A stretch of 64,000 bases of DNA, taken from the NCBI GenBank assembly GCA_022836615.1, contig MU405234.1, positions 1 through 64,000 on the forward strand, written 5' to 3'. Source of the stretch: Annulohypoxylon bovei var. microspora (lineage: Eukaryota > Ascomycota > Sordariomycetes > Xylariales > Hypoxylaceae). Position 1 is the first letter of the stretch. Every line of letters starts with the position of its first letter. Made by a program: the position numbers and the translations under genes. This document shows positions 12,298 to 25,425 of this stretch, in pieces. The notes under the pieces are model-generated. The model saw nothing but the letters and a program-made list of their open reading frames with translations. It did not search any database and was not told where the DNA came from.

Positions 12298-14254
12298 CCG
12301 ACAAGAAAAGTATGGTCGGAGGATTTTGGGTATGTACTATTCGGCAGTGCACTTGTCGTGCCGCATGCAACTTGAGTTAGTGCTGATGCTAGGGACATGT
12401 CACTGACATGCTAATTCCCGATTTTCAAAATCCCGGGTATAAACGAGGTCGTATTGTGAGAAGATGGTTCCAGGTTCGGACGAACTCAAGAGCTATGCGT
12501 GTGTGGATGCTACTAATAAACTACCCAGAAATGGTGCGTGCGTCGTAGTCGTCTCCCAGCTCACGTAGCTTGGAAGTAGGTGGCTGAGTATGGTATCTAA
12601 TACATACATAGAATCTTAGATATGGCGTTGTGACGTGTAACACACGCGTGTGTGGTCGTCGCGCGGAGCACACCAAGAGCTCTTCGCTCGTTCTTGATTG
12701 GATTCATCATTTCGTTCATCGACAACCTCGGGACACTCGCGAGCATTTACTCCCCTATAAGAGGTTGTTTTTAGCGCGCTGCGACGCTTGGCAATCTGAC
12801 GCGACTGGCTCGCCAATCAGGCGCTCTCTGAGAATAGAGGACGAAAACCGATAGACGCTCAGTGTTGGAGGTGGTGAGAAATAACCTATTTGTAGATTGA
12901 TGATGTAAGAGGCAATAATAATAAATGGCGAAGTCAAGTGAAGTAATGAAGTAAAGTAAATTATGATATTATCCATACCTACCCTTTGTATTATGCATTA
13001 ATCCGCAAATGCGGGTCTCGTACAACTATATCAAGTTCAAGTAGGTACCTAGTAGGGAAAGAACATTTAACTACCTAGGTAACTATAACTACATAATTGT
13101 AAGAACCAGAAATCAAAGTATGGATGTACTTTCCTTCCTGGACAAACATTACATAATGCGGAGTATACTCCTTTACTCTTTGGAGATAAATCGATAATAC
13201 TTCGGTTACTAGGTATTTACGTTGCTACGACATGTGCTACCACCTGGCGTTGCAGCCATCGACATCGATACGTGGCGTCGTGGCTAGACTACTTTCAAGA
13301 ACAAGGCTGATACATACCCAGCCTACCTACTGTATACTATACTTTTAAAAGGTCCTGTGCATACTCGCGTTACATCTTCCGTCTCACGATGCAAGAGGAT
13401 ACCCACGAATGGACCCCTCCCCGTGATACCGTGATACCTTCCGGTGGCTTGAATCGTTCCGGTTATGGCAAACGCCTCGCCGCACGGGCTGGGCTATACC
13501 GAAACTTACTTCACACCCGTGGTGGTTTACAATGGATTATGATAGGAATATCGCCATATCCCATTATAAGATACACTAAGATATATCTTGAATTGGAATA
13601 AGGTCAGGTCGTCCTCGAGGACCAGATGTCAGTTCCTATTGTATTCAGGTGAAACCGTTTTCAAAAACTGTGTCTTTAACGACAGGCGAGAGCTCGTCAT
13701 ACGTTCCACTACGTGTATGTCTTGGACATATCTAGAGCGTTGCATTTATAGTGTAATTCTGCGAATAAGAAATGGGGAGGTCATGGTTTATCGGAAGGAG
13801 GAGTAGAGATACAACTTAGTGTAATTCCCCTATAAAGACATCTTTATAGATTAGCTAGGTACTCAATACTAATGAGCTAAGATTCATGACGAACATTACC
13901 CTAATCTACTCCTCTGATCATCTAAGATTTTATCGGCATCAGCCGCCGTTGGTTTAGTATAAATGCTGATTTCCTATGATGAGTCTGGGGATAACAAATA
14001 TCGAACCACTCTCCTCGGACTACCGAGACCCAGTAGCGTCGGATGTCTTGGTCTTGCAGCGGCATGAAATGCAGCATAGGTTTAAAGGCCCCAATGAAAG
14101 AATCGTGAACGTGGTGGAATTTAGCCAATCAAGAAATTGGAAGTATATAAATCAAGAATCTGCATATAGTAAAGCTATAGAGCTTGCTGGATTTATGCTG
14201 GCGTTAAGCCGCGTGGGATAGTTCGTTCTCCGCGGAATACATCGACGAGATTAA

Positions 14255-14281
14255 AAAAACACAAAAACACAAAAACACACA
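14255..14281. repeat. AAAAACAC microsatellite
   Basis: Short A/C-rich tandem run made of ACACAAAA-type units. Confidence 0.8.
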
Positions 14282-16514
14282 GGGGATATTCACCGCTGCT
14301 TGCGCAGCCTTATAAGAGGGCAAGATCTTCCGAATCCTTGAAGATAGTCAAGCCACAAATCCTTCACAACTACTTTAGGACTGGCGAGTGATGTGACGAC
14401 GTATTGGCAAGGCTCTCATGTGTAGCATCTATAAAGAGGTGGTCGTCGATAATGCGTAGCTAGTTGGTAGACGCTGATTAATAACTTAACCTTTACTTTA
14501 GAGTATTCTGACCGTAAACGAACAGCCGGTGGGAAAAGGTGACTTTCGATCTTCCTCTTGGTAGCACCGCATGAGACGGACGGGATACAACGTGTGTAGT
14601 AGCAATTCTTGTTTATATATGTTTAGCTGGCTCGAAACCATACATCAAGCAAAGAGTTTGAACTAGGTGATTATTTGTTAGCAAAGCCAGAAATCCTATC
14701 GGAGCTGGTTCAGATTCCGGTTGAAGACTCCTCCCGAGTTGTAACAAACCGGCTAGTTAACCAGTTTCGTGGACTATCGCTTTAAAAATGGCTAGCATGA
14801 TGACCTTAATAGGTATAATATGGGAAATGTCGCTTAGTGACGCATACCGGGAAGCTTGAAGCGTTGTATCTGAATCTCTATAAGCGAAGGGGAATAGCCT
14901 CTCTGCTTCTTGAGCAACGACAATCCACATACCGACGGAAAACAAGCCGAGCCGGCCATTGCGAACTTGCACCCTTCGAAGTCGACATTGATATTTTACC
15001 ACCAGCTGAGAGGTGGGAAAATTAAGTTTGAACTGGTTGGTGGAAAATTCCTGGCACATATTCGGCAGTCTCTACATAGGTAGATATACACTGATACATT
15101 ACGTAGGGGTCTGTAATAGGCAGAGGTAGTGACATCAGCGCTGGTTGAACTGAAGGTTTATGAATTGCAAACTTAATAGAGAGAAATAAGAGAAAACCTG
15201 ACGTAAGCAGGGATGTTATGAGTTAATGGGGAAATGGGTCGATATGCGACGGATGATTTTAGAAGTTTGCGCTAATATGCACTTCGCTATTGTTTGCAGA
15301 AGTGCATCATGGAAAAGGAATAGAAACAGTAGGCTTGGGTTAGGTGGCAGGACAGTCTCCGCAATGATGCGCAGATACCGAATTCAACTTGGGCCAATAA
15401 GAAGGGGTGAGCCATCTGAATATAGAGAATTTGGAAGTTTCTTGGTGGAATTGGAATTGCGGGCCTTGTGCTTCAAAAGTGGGTGTACAGATGAGATCTC
15501 CTAGGAATTGTTCTATTGACAAATGAACGATCGTGAATAATGGTGGTAAACATTATACTATAAAAAGTTAAACGCTGAACCATGACGATAATAGTAAATA
15601 ATGCGCAGGCTATCTACATATAAGCTAATGGGATGAGTAATAATAAAAATAGTCATGCATTGCACCTGGCAGTGCCTCGTTGGAGATACCTATCTAGATT
15701 ATTTCTGTGTAAAGATAAGATGAGGCTAAAAAAAAGTGAGGAGGGGAGAGAGGGAGCTTGGGGCAACTTTAAAATAATTCCGGAGCCTTGGGAAGGCTTG
15801 AAGGGCTTAAAGGGTTTAAAAAGGTGACGCGCCTCGACTGGGAAAGTGGTGGACAGGGATATGGTTTAAGTTGCGTAACAAGGCAGAAGGCGCGACCGAT
15901 CGACATTTTTTAAACAAACCACATCACCAAGTCAATATTTGAAAAACTATCGCCATCAAATCGAATCGCATCATATCGCATCCCACCGCACAACCACGAA
16001 TTACACTGTATTTTATTGACACATCCGAGCGCATTTACCATAGCGATCACGGAAATCTAAGACGACATCAATTTTTAATACATTGTGGATTGAATTGTAT
16101 TTAATCACTCCCGCATCTAATCAGATTTTTTCTTCTTCAATCTACCACGGACACAAACTTTCCCGCCTCCCACATCTATTTCTCAACCTATCTCTTATCC
16201 TAGCGCGCCTCATTTCCGTCCCCCGCGTCGATACTACCATTACCGTTATCGCGACTACCCAGAATACTTGAGCCTCAAACTATCCTTGGGACTCATATAC
16301 TTTAACGCCTCAACTACGACGTTTCGCGACTTTTCTTACCTAGAGATAGTGCGGGACATTGTCAACGTTACCTTTAACTTACGTTAAGCAGCTATCAACC
16401 CCCTCGAATCCACATAAATCGCGAGCAACGGTTTCGGCCCTCCCGTTACATCCCCGATTGACCCGAACACACGCGACTTTCTTTTCGGCCATCTTCCAGT
16501 AATGGGCATCTAAC

Positions 16515-18730
16515 ATGCCTGCCTCATCGAAGCGAAGTCAGAGGACGCGCCGCCCCCGCGACGTTAGTCCGAGCCCTGCCCCGCTAGAGCAGTCTTCACC
16601 ATCGCGTCCGGCTAAGCGCAGACGGAAGGTAGATGATTCCCCATCCTCTAGCCATTTATATCTCCCTGCTGAACATGTGCCGAACATGAAGGTCGAGGAA
16701 ACTCTGTCGGAACCTGTTGAGGATGAGGGTTCAAGTCTCACTGTCGACAATTCAAATTTAAACACCGAAGGTTCCAGCGACGATGACCGACTGATCACTC
16801 TAGTAACCCAACATTTACGAAGCATCCATACCCAAGCTAGCCGAGATCATGCCAATGCAATACATGAGGCTAAAACGGAAGACATAGAGGCTTATGCCAA
16901 GATCTCGGCTCAGGACTGGACGTATTATATCAGGTCCCTATCAATCAACATTGGTAGAACATCGGAGCCGTCTCATACGCGCCCTCCCGAGCAGGATCCC
17001 GAGGACAAGGACTTTGTGCATATCGACCTCGGCCCTTCTAAAACTTTTTCGCGCCAGACAGCCATTATTTATTACGACTCAGATCCCGGCAAATGGTTCC
17101 TCTTGCCGAAGGGACGGAACGGGCTTAAGGTTGACAATGTCGCTCTCAAGAAATCCGATGATCCGCACCCTCTATCAAGTGGTGAAGTCATTGAGATCGG
17201 CGGCATCGAGATGATGTTCGTCTTACCAGGAAGTATTGGTCCCCTTCGTATACATCATATGTACCTTGAGCAGGCCGGGGTCAAACAACAGCAGTCGAGT
17301 CCCGCCCGTGAAGCTGGCAGGACAGCTTTGCCGACGGCGCCGTCGGCGGATCATTCGTCATCCCAATCTACAGCAAGGCCTTCTTCTTCTCGCAGCCAGC
17401 TCTACCAGCAACCAATCGCACCCGCACCCCCTGACTATAGACGACCGGGAACCCCGCCTTCGGCCAAGAGCCGCCCTGCTACTGCACAGCAGAAGACACC
17501 TGCGCAGGGATCTTCCGGCACTGTGATAATGAGTCAGAGCGACGTAGACCTGAGCAAAGACGAGAACAAACATATCAAACCTCATTTCAGTTATGCTCAG
17601 ATGATAACCCAAGCCATTATGAGCACCGCCGAGGAAAAGTTGAACCTGGCCGGTATCTATCAGCACATTACTACTAACTACGCCTACTATCGGCACCAAC
17701 CGGCTTCTGGCTGGCAGGTGAGTTTTCCATACGAGTTCTGATTTCTGAGAATAGTTGCGCTGACCGGACTGTAGAACTCGATCAGACATAATCTCTCTTT
17801 AAACAAATCGTTTACAAAGGCGCCGCGATCGACGGACGAGCCTGGCAAGGGCATGAAATGGGAGATCGTCCCTGAGGCTCGCGAGGAGATGATTCGGGTC
17901 GCCTACAAAGGTGGACGTGGTGGACATCGTGGTTCTTCCGCTCCCTCATCCCCTAGTCAGCCTAGCCAGCTGAGTTACATCACACATGGTCCCCGAGACG
18001 TTTCAACCCGGGAGCCCACATCGGCACGAAAGCGTAAGGCTTCGCCAATTGCCTCGCCACCCCCCAAGTCGGCCATGACCCTGTCCCAGGTAACACCAGA
18101 CCGTAAGTTTCTACCAACGGGACCGGCGAGTTTCCAAGACGGCAGTCCTCTTCCGCGTCGTAAACCTCTAGACGCCGCGGGTTCATTCAACACCACGGAC
18201 ACTCTCCCTCACTCACCACCGACTCTTTCATCTTCGTATCTCCAGGATGAGAGCGCCTCCTTTGTTACTCCAGCGCCTCATCGGGTCCATCCCCGACTTG
18301 CGCCCCCTAGTACCGCTCAAAGACCAAGTCAGCACATGCCGACATCTTCACCCGCTCCCTTTTGGAAGTATGCCGACATCACCAGTACGCCTCTAAGGTC
18401 ATTGCATAATGACTTGAGCCCTTCAAAGCCTGCGGGCCTACTTAACAGCAGCAGCCCCCCTGCTGCTCGCGACCGATCACCTATGGGTAGCCCGACCAGA
18501 TCGACCAGACCCGCTCGTGCAGAGACACAGGAGAAGGCGGCGGCGGCGGACGATGAAGAGGAGGAGGGCGGCTTTGACCTTACTAAGTACGTTGACCGCT
18601 TTATCAAATTTAATATAACGCTGGTGTATAGACTAACAACATGTATAGGGGATTTCAGAGCATCGGTTCCTATCATGCTCCTGTCAACTGGGGTGGCGTC
18701 GTATCTCGAGCCAATGGGGGCCGGTCATAA
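16515..18730 (+). CDS. fkh2: FHA-forkhead transcription factor (Fkh1/Fkh2 type)
   Basis: A transcription factor of 698 residues carrying an FHA phosphothreonine-binding domain (about 126-240; GRTS at 147-150, FSR at 178-180, NGL at 202-204) and a forkhead DNA-binding domain (about 353-445; KPHFSYAQMITQAI, then NSIRHNLSLNKSF). This order defines the yeast Fkh1/Fkh2 group, which controls G2/M cell-cycle genes; that role here is inferred. Exons are 16515-17717, 17775-18586 and 18649-18730. The first intron falls inside the forkhead domain between GWQ and NSI. The last exon encodes only about 26 residues (GFQSIGSYHAPVNWGG...), which I recall as a conserved fungal tail. N-terminal basic residues (KRRRK at about 34-38) fit a nuclear signal. 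Pro/Ser-rich linkers between domains look disordered. Without the second splice a different 40-residue tail would be read. Confidence 0.93.
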
Positions 18731-20235
18731 TTACGGCACTCACTAACACTTCGACTATCTGTAATAACTAAGTCTTAGTTCTTCTCTGGCATCATGATGC
18801 CTCGGATATCAATTAACTTTGAGTAAAGAGGACCTTTCCGACAACAGGCATAGTTCAAACTACAATAGATACTAGCTCAGGGGCAGATTGAGCAACGGGG
18901 GACTCGGCTTCTGGAGTTCTCTAGGAAGGAAAAACAATCTTGTATCATTTTATCCCCGCGCGTTTCGGTTGCATTTTGAGGGCGGAGGGGAGGCTACGCA
19001 TGGTTTCCACGGGTTTTTACCACCATCGACTACGGAGTTCGGAGTTTTCATTTTACATTTTCTTATCATTTTTCCCCCAGGGATGACTTTCTTTCCAGTA
19101 ACCTCTGATACCCGATATCTGCCTGTCCGGTTCGATCACGGATAGCCGCAAACTAGGGGGGCCGGGGGGCGGGGAAGCGAGCATGTAACTTTTCACGGTA
19201 TACGGCACCAAAAAAAATATAACCCGGCGTTTCTCGGAAAAGGAGGGGAGGGGTGGAAAAGAATATTTGCATCACTGCCGAGTGGGAGGGAAATGGGGCT
19301 GGGAGAACAGAAACACACATCTGGCAGGAGGGAAAGGTGGAGCGGAGTATACCTAGGTAGGTATCTTACTCGGAACACAGGCGGTTCTTGTTTTTTCTCT
19401 CTTTTTATCTCTACGTTTTGCTATGATTTTACGATGATCCTCGTTTCCCCTCTTCCTTCAATGCTAGTTTTTGAAGACCCATCGTTTCATCGAGGTTTCT
19501 TCAATGAGGTAGTGAATGAATCAACCCATCATCAATCATGAGTATTGGGGTACTCTTCTCTTGCACAAGTGACATGAACGTACGTAAGGCTTAATTAATG
19601 GTTAAGTCAAGAAACTCAGAGATCAAGAGTGAAGATGTATGTCTATTAACACACGTGAGCTGCGAATGTGCTCGTGCTTCCCGCATGTGCCTAGATGAGG
19701 GAGATTGGTAAGATCCCCGATTCTGCCTTTTTGTAAGTTGAGTTGACCCGCCCCCCCAATGCTATATCTACCTACCCCTACTAGTATATACAACGTCCCC
19801 GAGAGTCCTTCTTTACTTGTACCGGGTGAATTCCGACGTCTAGTAGGATTGGTTGGACTTGAATCGTCACCGTATCATAACCTTCACCAGCCGGCCAACC
19901 ATATCGGTAGGAAGAGAGGCAACATGAAAAAAAAAAATACACACAATGCAAAAAACCCCAATTTAAGAACTATGCAACCGAACTGGCTTTTAGGAAGTGA
20001 GGGGGGAAAGGACAGATCTTGCCTCCGCTCCCCAGAGATGCCCCGAAACCCAGGAATATGTGATGCCCATGGTATCTGAACGTTTTCTCTTTTGATTTTC
20101 CCGTCATCCTTTCCCTTCCTTTTCCGTGCCCCCTAATCCTCATCATCAGATAGGACCGACCCCTTTATCCCAGTGATCCGTGATACACTTCGTTCCCAGT
20201 TATGTACCTAATCCTTCCCGACATCCCTGAATTTA
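18731..20235. other. Convergent 3' region between the forkhead gene and CLU1 (about 1.5 kb)
   Basis: No gene seen. It should hold the 3' UTRs of both neighbours. It has T-rich and G-rich runs (19160-19260, 19385-19420) and one TACCTAGGTA palindrome at 19350. Confidence 0.5.
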
Positions 20236-23200
20236 TCACAAAGCGGACGCTCCTACCCGAGTCTTAGGCCCGCTACGAGCGGTGCGCTTCTTGGTGGTCT
20301 TCTTCTGTGCCGTGTTGCCCTCGATGAATTTGATTAGGTCATCAATGCTCCTGGCATCAGGCTTGTCCGATTCGCTCGCGCTCAGCGCCGCGGGCTGTGC
20401 CGTGGCGCCAGCACCGCCGCCGAGTGCGACGTTACGGGCCGGGAAACGGATTCCGGCTCGCAGGCGTCTCGACTGGGCATCCTTGTCCCGCTTGGCGATC
20501 GCGACGGCGTTTTGCGTTAATTGCTCTAACCAGGTCTCGGCTTCTTTAGTGTTGTTATTCTCCGGGCCTAGCTGGTGTAGGAAGATATTGTAGCATTCCC
20601 TCATCTTACCGAGCGCGGCCTTTGACTCGTTGTCCAAGGCAAGTGCTTGGGCGAGCTGGAACAGAAGGCTAGCAGCCGGAAGAGACTGCTTGCCCATCAC
20701 GCGCTCGCAAACAGCGAGAGCTTGCTCAAACCAGATGCGAGATTCATGGTATGCTTGCATGTGCTGCAGCATGACTGCCGCGTTATTCAAGGTTGTGATC
20801 GAATCAGGATGGTCGGGTCCGTAGATAATTTTCCATAAATCAAGGGCATGCTTGACGTATGCAAGGGCCGCCTTGCTGTCACCAGATCCGTGTACGTAAA
20901 GCCCAAGGTTCAGGTAGTAGAGCAGGGTCTCTGCGGAGTCGACGCCGATTGTCCGCTCCGATACAATAACGGCCTTTCTCGCCAAATCGACAGCAGCCTC
21001 CTTCTCCTCGAGCTGGTAATATATTTGTGCCAGACTAGAATATGCTCGCGCAACTTCTGGGTGAAGGATCCCGTAGATTTGCTCATGGAGAGTCAAACTC
21101 TCTAACAGGAGTTCCTGGCCAATTCTTCTGTTGTTTTGCATGATGGAATGGCGGCCACCTTCTAGAGCTTCTTCAGAAATAGCACTCTTCGGCGCAGAGT
21201 CCTTGATAATGGGGACGACGTTCACAACATCATCTGGTATAAAGGTAGTTGGGACATTAATGGAAGAAACAGAAGACGGGGACCCATCCCTTGACTTCTT
21301 CTTTTTCTTCTTTCCATCACTGTTCGCATGGCCATTGACACCATTTGTGGTTATGGTGGTAGTAGATCCGGTGCTGGAATCGCTGGTGAACTTGAAGTTT
21401 TTCGCCTGTAATTGGAAACCGAGCTTCAAAGACACCTCGCGGAGAAGCTGCAAATGTTTCATCTGAAACTGCAGGTCCGAATTTAGTGTGAACCTGAACC
21501 GACGGAATACCTGAGCTGCAATCTCTTGCCGGAGGCTTTCCGGTGTGACACTAGCAAATGCTAGGTCGGCTTCGGGGTATAGTGCTTTCAGGGACTCATC
21601 AATATCAGCAGTAGGGTTACTGTTGAAACCGGATCCAAGAAGGCAGTTGAGAAGATGTGAAATGCAGGAGGAGGTAAGGGGAATGGGCAGATATCGCAAA
21701 TACTTGCCCGCGACATGCTTGAATGCTCTTGATATTATCTCATGCAAACATAAATCTCGAAGGCGTAGAAGTCTAGGACCCTCGCAAAGAGACACTATCT
21801 TGCCGAGGTATCGCATGTTGATTCCGCGCTTATGCATCATCTTCGCGAGAGATAGGCCATCCATGGGGAATGGTAGATCCGAGACCTTAATATCGTTGAC
21901 GAAATCAGGAATTGCTGATTCGCGCAGATACTTACACGAATTTCGAACATCCTCTTCGTCAGCAGCCAGTTCTTCCTTCTCGGCTTCAGTCTGGGGGACC
22001 TGGCCACTGAAAGCATCAGGGTTAAGCGCAAACTGGAATTCAGAAGCGTCAATGCGTTCTTCTTCCTCCGCTGGGGCGTCCTCGCTTGGCTCGGTAGGCT
22101 TGCCTTCTGCTTCATCCGTACTCTTTTCTTCGGTAGATGAAGGCTTCTCTTCTTTGTTAGTTTGCTCATCCTCCGACTTGGCCTTGGACTTTTGTTTTAA
22201 CCTCTCGAGCTCCTTGTTCACCCACTCGGTCCATTTTTGGTTTCGGATCAATTCTACGAGTTCTGATCGTAAGACGGTCATCCGATGAGGATAGTCGAGC
22301 TCGGTCTTCTGTTCCTCAGTGGTGCTGTTCTCTTCCAACCACAATACATCCAGAGGGGTAATACGGTATAAGTCAAGAACATATTTTCGGCCGTCTGTGC
22401 CCATCAAACCCTTGGTCTCAACACTGGCTTCCAGATCGAATCGTTTGCCATCCTTGTCCCACACCGGATGCTTTTTAACCTTCAAAGCTTTGGAGAGCTT
22501 CTCGAAGGTTGGCGCAAAACGTTCATCAGCAGCAACAATTTCCTTGCCTTCTACTGCACCATATTCGATAGAGTTCTCGCCAGGTTCCCGGTGCTTGAAA
22601 ATACCAGGTACGACAGTTTGACCAACAATTCGCTTCCCAAGATAGTCAACGACTACAGTTGCGGGGCTATATAGCCCATCGATGTCAAGTTGGTTGACTA
22701 CGCGCACTCCGTTGACATCTTTTCCAGTAGCCACCCTTGCAGCATCGTCGCCACCCTCTGAAGTAAAAGTGCCCACACCATCGGCCCCAAACGAGAAAAA
22801 CACGTTGTTGTAGACAAAGATCTGGGCATCACGCTCTTCCGTGGGGTTGAGTGGCGTGACTTCGCCGCGTGCTACCAAGATAGCTCCTCTGGCAGCAGCA
22901 TCAGAGTAGTCCGCGAAAAGTTTCGAAATGAATCGCTCCCTGAAGACACGATCTTGAACCGTCTCCTTGGGCAATTCACGTGCTGATTGGAATTCTTCGT
23001 TCCAGTCTCGCAGGGTATCGGTGTTGTCAACACCGGAAATGAGGTAGCCCTCCTGAGTTCTCGTAATATCAGGGGTATGGGCACACAGCGACGAGTTCTG
23101 CGAAGGGACCAGCCATGGCGCCGCTGGGATGGCATTCGTCATCTGAAATGTGGCCAAGGGGTCCTTATGGCTATTGTAGTGCAACAATTTTTCGAACGAT

Positions 23201-24238
23201 TCCGAGAATGAAGGTGAGATCTGGGTTAGCAACGTTAATAACGAATGCGCAGAATATCCTTTAGGAGCCGCTCGAGGCAGAGGATCGAATTTGCTATTCG
23301 ACGACTTGTTGACATAGAAACCGCCAACATGAGACGTGATCTGATACTGCTCTCCTTCGTTCGTAGTAATGAGCAGATACAGTAAGTGACCTTTCTGTCT
23401 AAGGTGGTAGGGTGGGGGATTCCATGGCGACAGAGCAATAGACTTTACAGTCTTAGGGGCTGGTTCTCCCTCTTCCGGTATGAGGGTTAAAGGCTTCGCA
23501 GGAGCATCGAAGTCGTAGGCACTAGCTTGTATATTGTCGTTGTGTTCAGCGTTAGTCGTGACCGAGTCGAAGAGGGAGACTCCGGGCAAAACCCCTTGCA
23601 GGGTATCAGTCCGATCCCCCGCAGCACCCACCAAGTCCCGCATTCGGATGACATGTATCCTGGCCTCTTTCTCGTTATAGGGGTCCTCTACCAAACGTAT
23701 CTCAGCTTCCGGGCCGAGTCCATTTACGTCGGAAATCAGCACGAAATCGTTAATGCGTTCGCTAGCGTGCTCGAGGTGGAAGCAAGAATATTGAAAAGCG
23801 GACGGCAGCTCGATAATAGACTGACGCAACTCGTGGACTTGCTCTTGAGGCGAGACCTACATGCAGGTTAGCTACGAGAAGATTTGAGGTTTCTAACGTA
23901 GCAAACGGGGATAACTGCTAACCATCACATGAATCTTGCTCGGATCGTGGGGTAGATGGATGGTCAGAGGATATAGAGCTATATGTTACAGTTAGCATAA
24001 GTGCGCGGGCACATATACAGATCTCGGCCGTACCATCTGCAACATCTCCCGCATCTCCCGCATCTTCATCAGATGGCTGGCCGTTAGAGTCAACCTTAGT
24101 ATCTTCGGATTGGCCATTTTGGGTTTCGGCTTCTTGAACCGAAGGTTGAGCTACACGAGACCACAAGTTAGATTATATTTAAACCAGAAAACGGCTATAC
24201 AGGTTTCATATACCGGCGGTATCTTGTTTCTCGGGCAT
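20236..24238 (-). CDS. CLU1: Clustered mitochondria protein CLU1/TIF31
   Basis: A large cytosolic protein of 1272 residues needed in other eukaryotes for proper mitochondrial distribution; in yeast it also associates with eIF3 and binds RNA. Minus-strand exons are 24214-24238, 24034-24150, 23923-23978 and 20236-23856. Frames agree at all three junctions, giving LYPLTIHLPHDPSKIHVM joined to VSPQEQVHELRQSIIEL, the usual ubiquitin-like CLU N-terminal domain. The CLU domain fills the middle, an eIF3-p135-like stretch follows (AGKYLRYLPIPLTSSCISHLL), and at least three TPR-type repeats lie near the C-terminus (such as HPEVARAYSSLAQIYYQLEE and HPDSITTLNNAAVMLQ). A Glu/Lys-rich insert near 590-640 and a poly-Lys stretch after NGVNGHANSDG are low-complexity. 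The first exon has only eight whole codons. It is convergent with the forkhead gene and divergent from the unknown gene at 25426. Confidence 0.95.
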
Positions 24239-25425
24239 TATGAGTCAGGGGGAAACAGGATCAGTAGGAAAGGTTCGTTCAACCTTAGGAAGTGGGCGAG
24301 TGGGTGGCGTATAGAAATTTATATACCCCTCGTACTTGTACAAGAATAGCAAACGAGATCCAACGCACAGCTTGGGAAATCCGGCGTAGAAACTTCAAAA
24401 GTATTAATGAGCAAGGTCTGAGAAGTATAATACAGAGGTAATAAAAGGAATGGCAAATCAATTGAACTCCTTGAAGGTTATGAAGGTGTATGAAGGTGGA
24501 CAGTGACTACTATGTTGAAGTTTAGAAAAGAAATTTAATCATCCATCGATAAGATATTTGGAGCTAAGCAATCAACATTTCAATTTTTTTTCTCTTCTAC
24601 GGCTCCAAAAAAAAACTTAAAAAACTCAAAAACCCCGGCTGTTCCCGGTAAGCCGGAGCTGCGGCGGTCGTTAGACCCATTGGGGATTCCCTGCCCGCCC
24701 TAATCATGACGCTCTTCCAAGGTTAGCACGTAACACTGCATGAAGGTTAGGTGTTACCGTAACTATTCGGCCATTTCGATTGGATGAAATTTATTTTGGC
24801 AACTTTATGTAAGGGCTTAAAAAACCGCACTTATCTTTATCTAAAGTTGTTTCCAAGGTTTTTTGCCTTGCTGTGAATTTTCTCACATCTTAAAAAAAGA
24901 CCGCGGTTTGTTTTTCTATACCCGTTTGCTTGACTAAAGAGTCATAATGCAAGCAATTTGTTTGCAAGACAGTATCTTGCGTGGTGTTGAGCTTTTGTTT
25001 GTTCAAGAATGTTTATCGATAAACATTTTCATATTTGTGCGAAAGATAATGTGGGGGTTCCCGATTAGGAAGTCAAGTAAACAATCACACCGTGGAACTG
25101 AACATCTTTTTGTTCAACATTGTATAACATCGTATTTATCCTTGCAACACGGACTTGGTTTTCTTACTTTTGCATCATATGAACACTTAAAGCAGTCTTA
25201 CATAGCTAGTGCTATTACTTCAAAGCATGAGCTATTGGACTACATCTCTATGACTTACCATCACTAACAACATCCGTTGCCTTTACCGCTTTTGCTATTG
25301 ACCCGACGACTACATTCAAAGCATGGAACTAGTAGCTTAACATCCTTACCAGCAAATTCAAGCTCACAAGCATCTCTAATGCAGCATATTCATACTTGCT
25401 TAATATTTTTGCTAAAGCTGATTCC
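24239..25425. promoter_or_regulatory. Divergent intergenic region between CLU1 and the unknown gene (about 1.2 kb)
   Basis: It must carry the promoters of both divergent genes. It holds a perfect 18-bp palindrome (ATGTTTATCGATAAACAT) at about 25009-25026, A/T runs at 24583-24630 and near-repeats of TGAAGGT at 24470-24500. A 106-codon frame at 24947-25267 has no motif and is AT-rich; I read it as non-coding leader. Confidence 0.5.

Larger units (their letters stand above)
10912..16514. other. Gene-free region (about 5.6 kb)
   Basis: No gene can be supported. Open frames are short and carry no motif. The stretch holds the GC-rich patch at 11660-11870, the tandem 24-mer at 12246-12297, an AAAACAC microsatellite at 14255-14281 and one TACCTAGGTA palindrome (13072). 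The last 600 bp or so (15900-16514) turn pyrimidine-rich and are probably the promoter and 5' leader of the forkhead gene. Confidence 0.5.

Noticed and set aside
24947..25267. 106-codon plus-strand frame upstream of the unknown gene
   Set aside because: AT-rich, motif-free and inside the likely promoter or leader of the gene at 25426.
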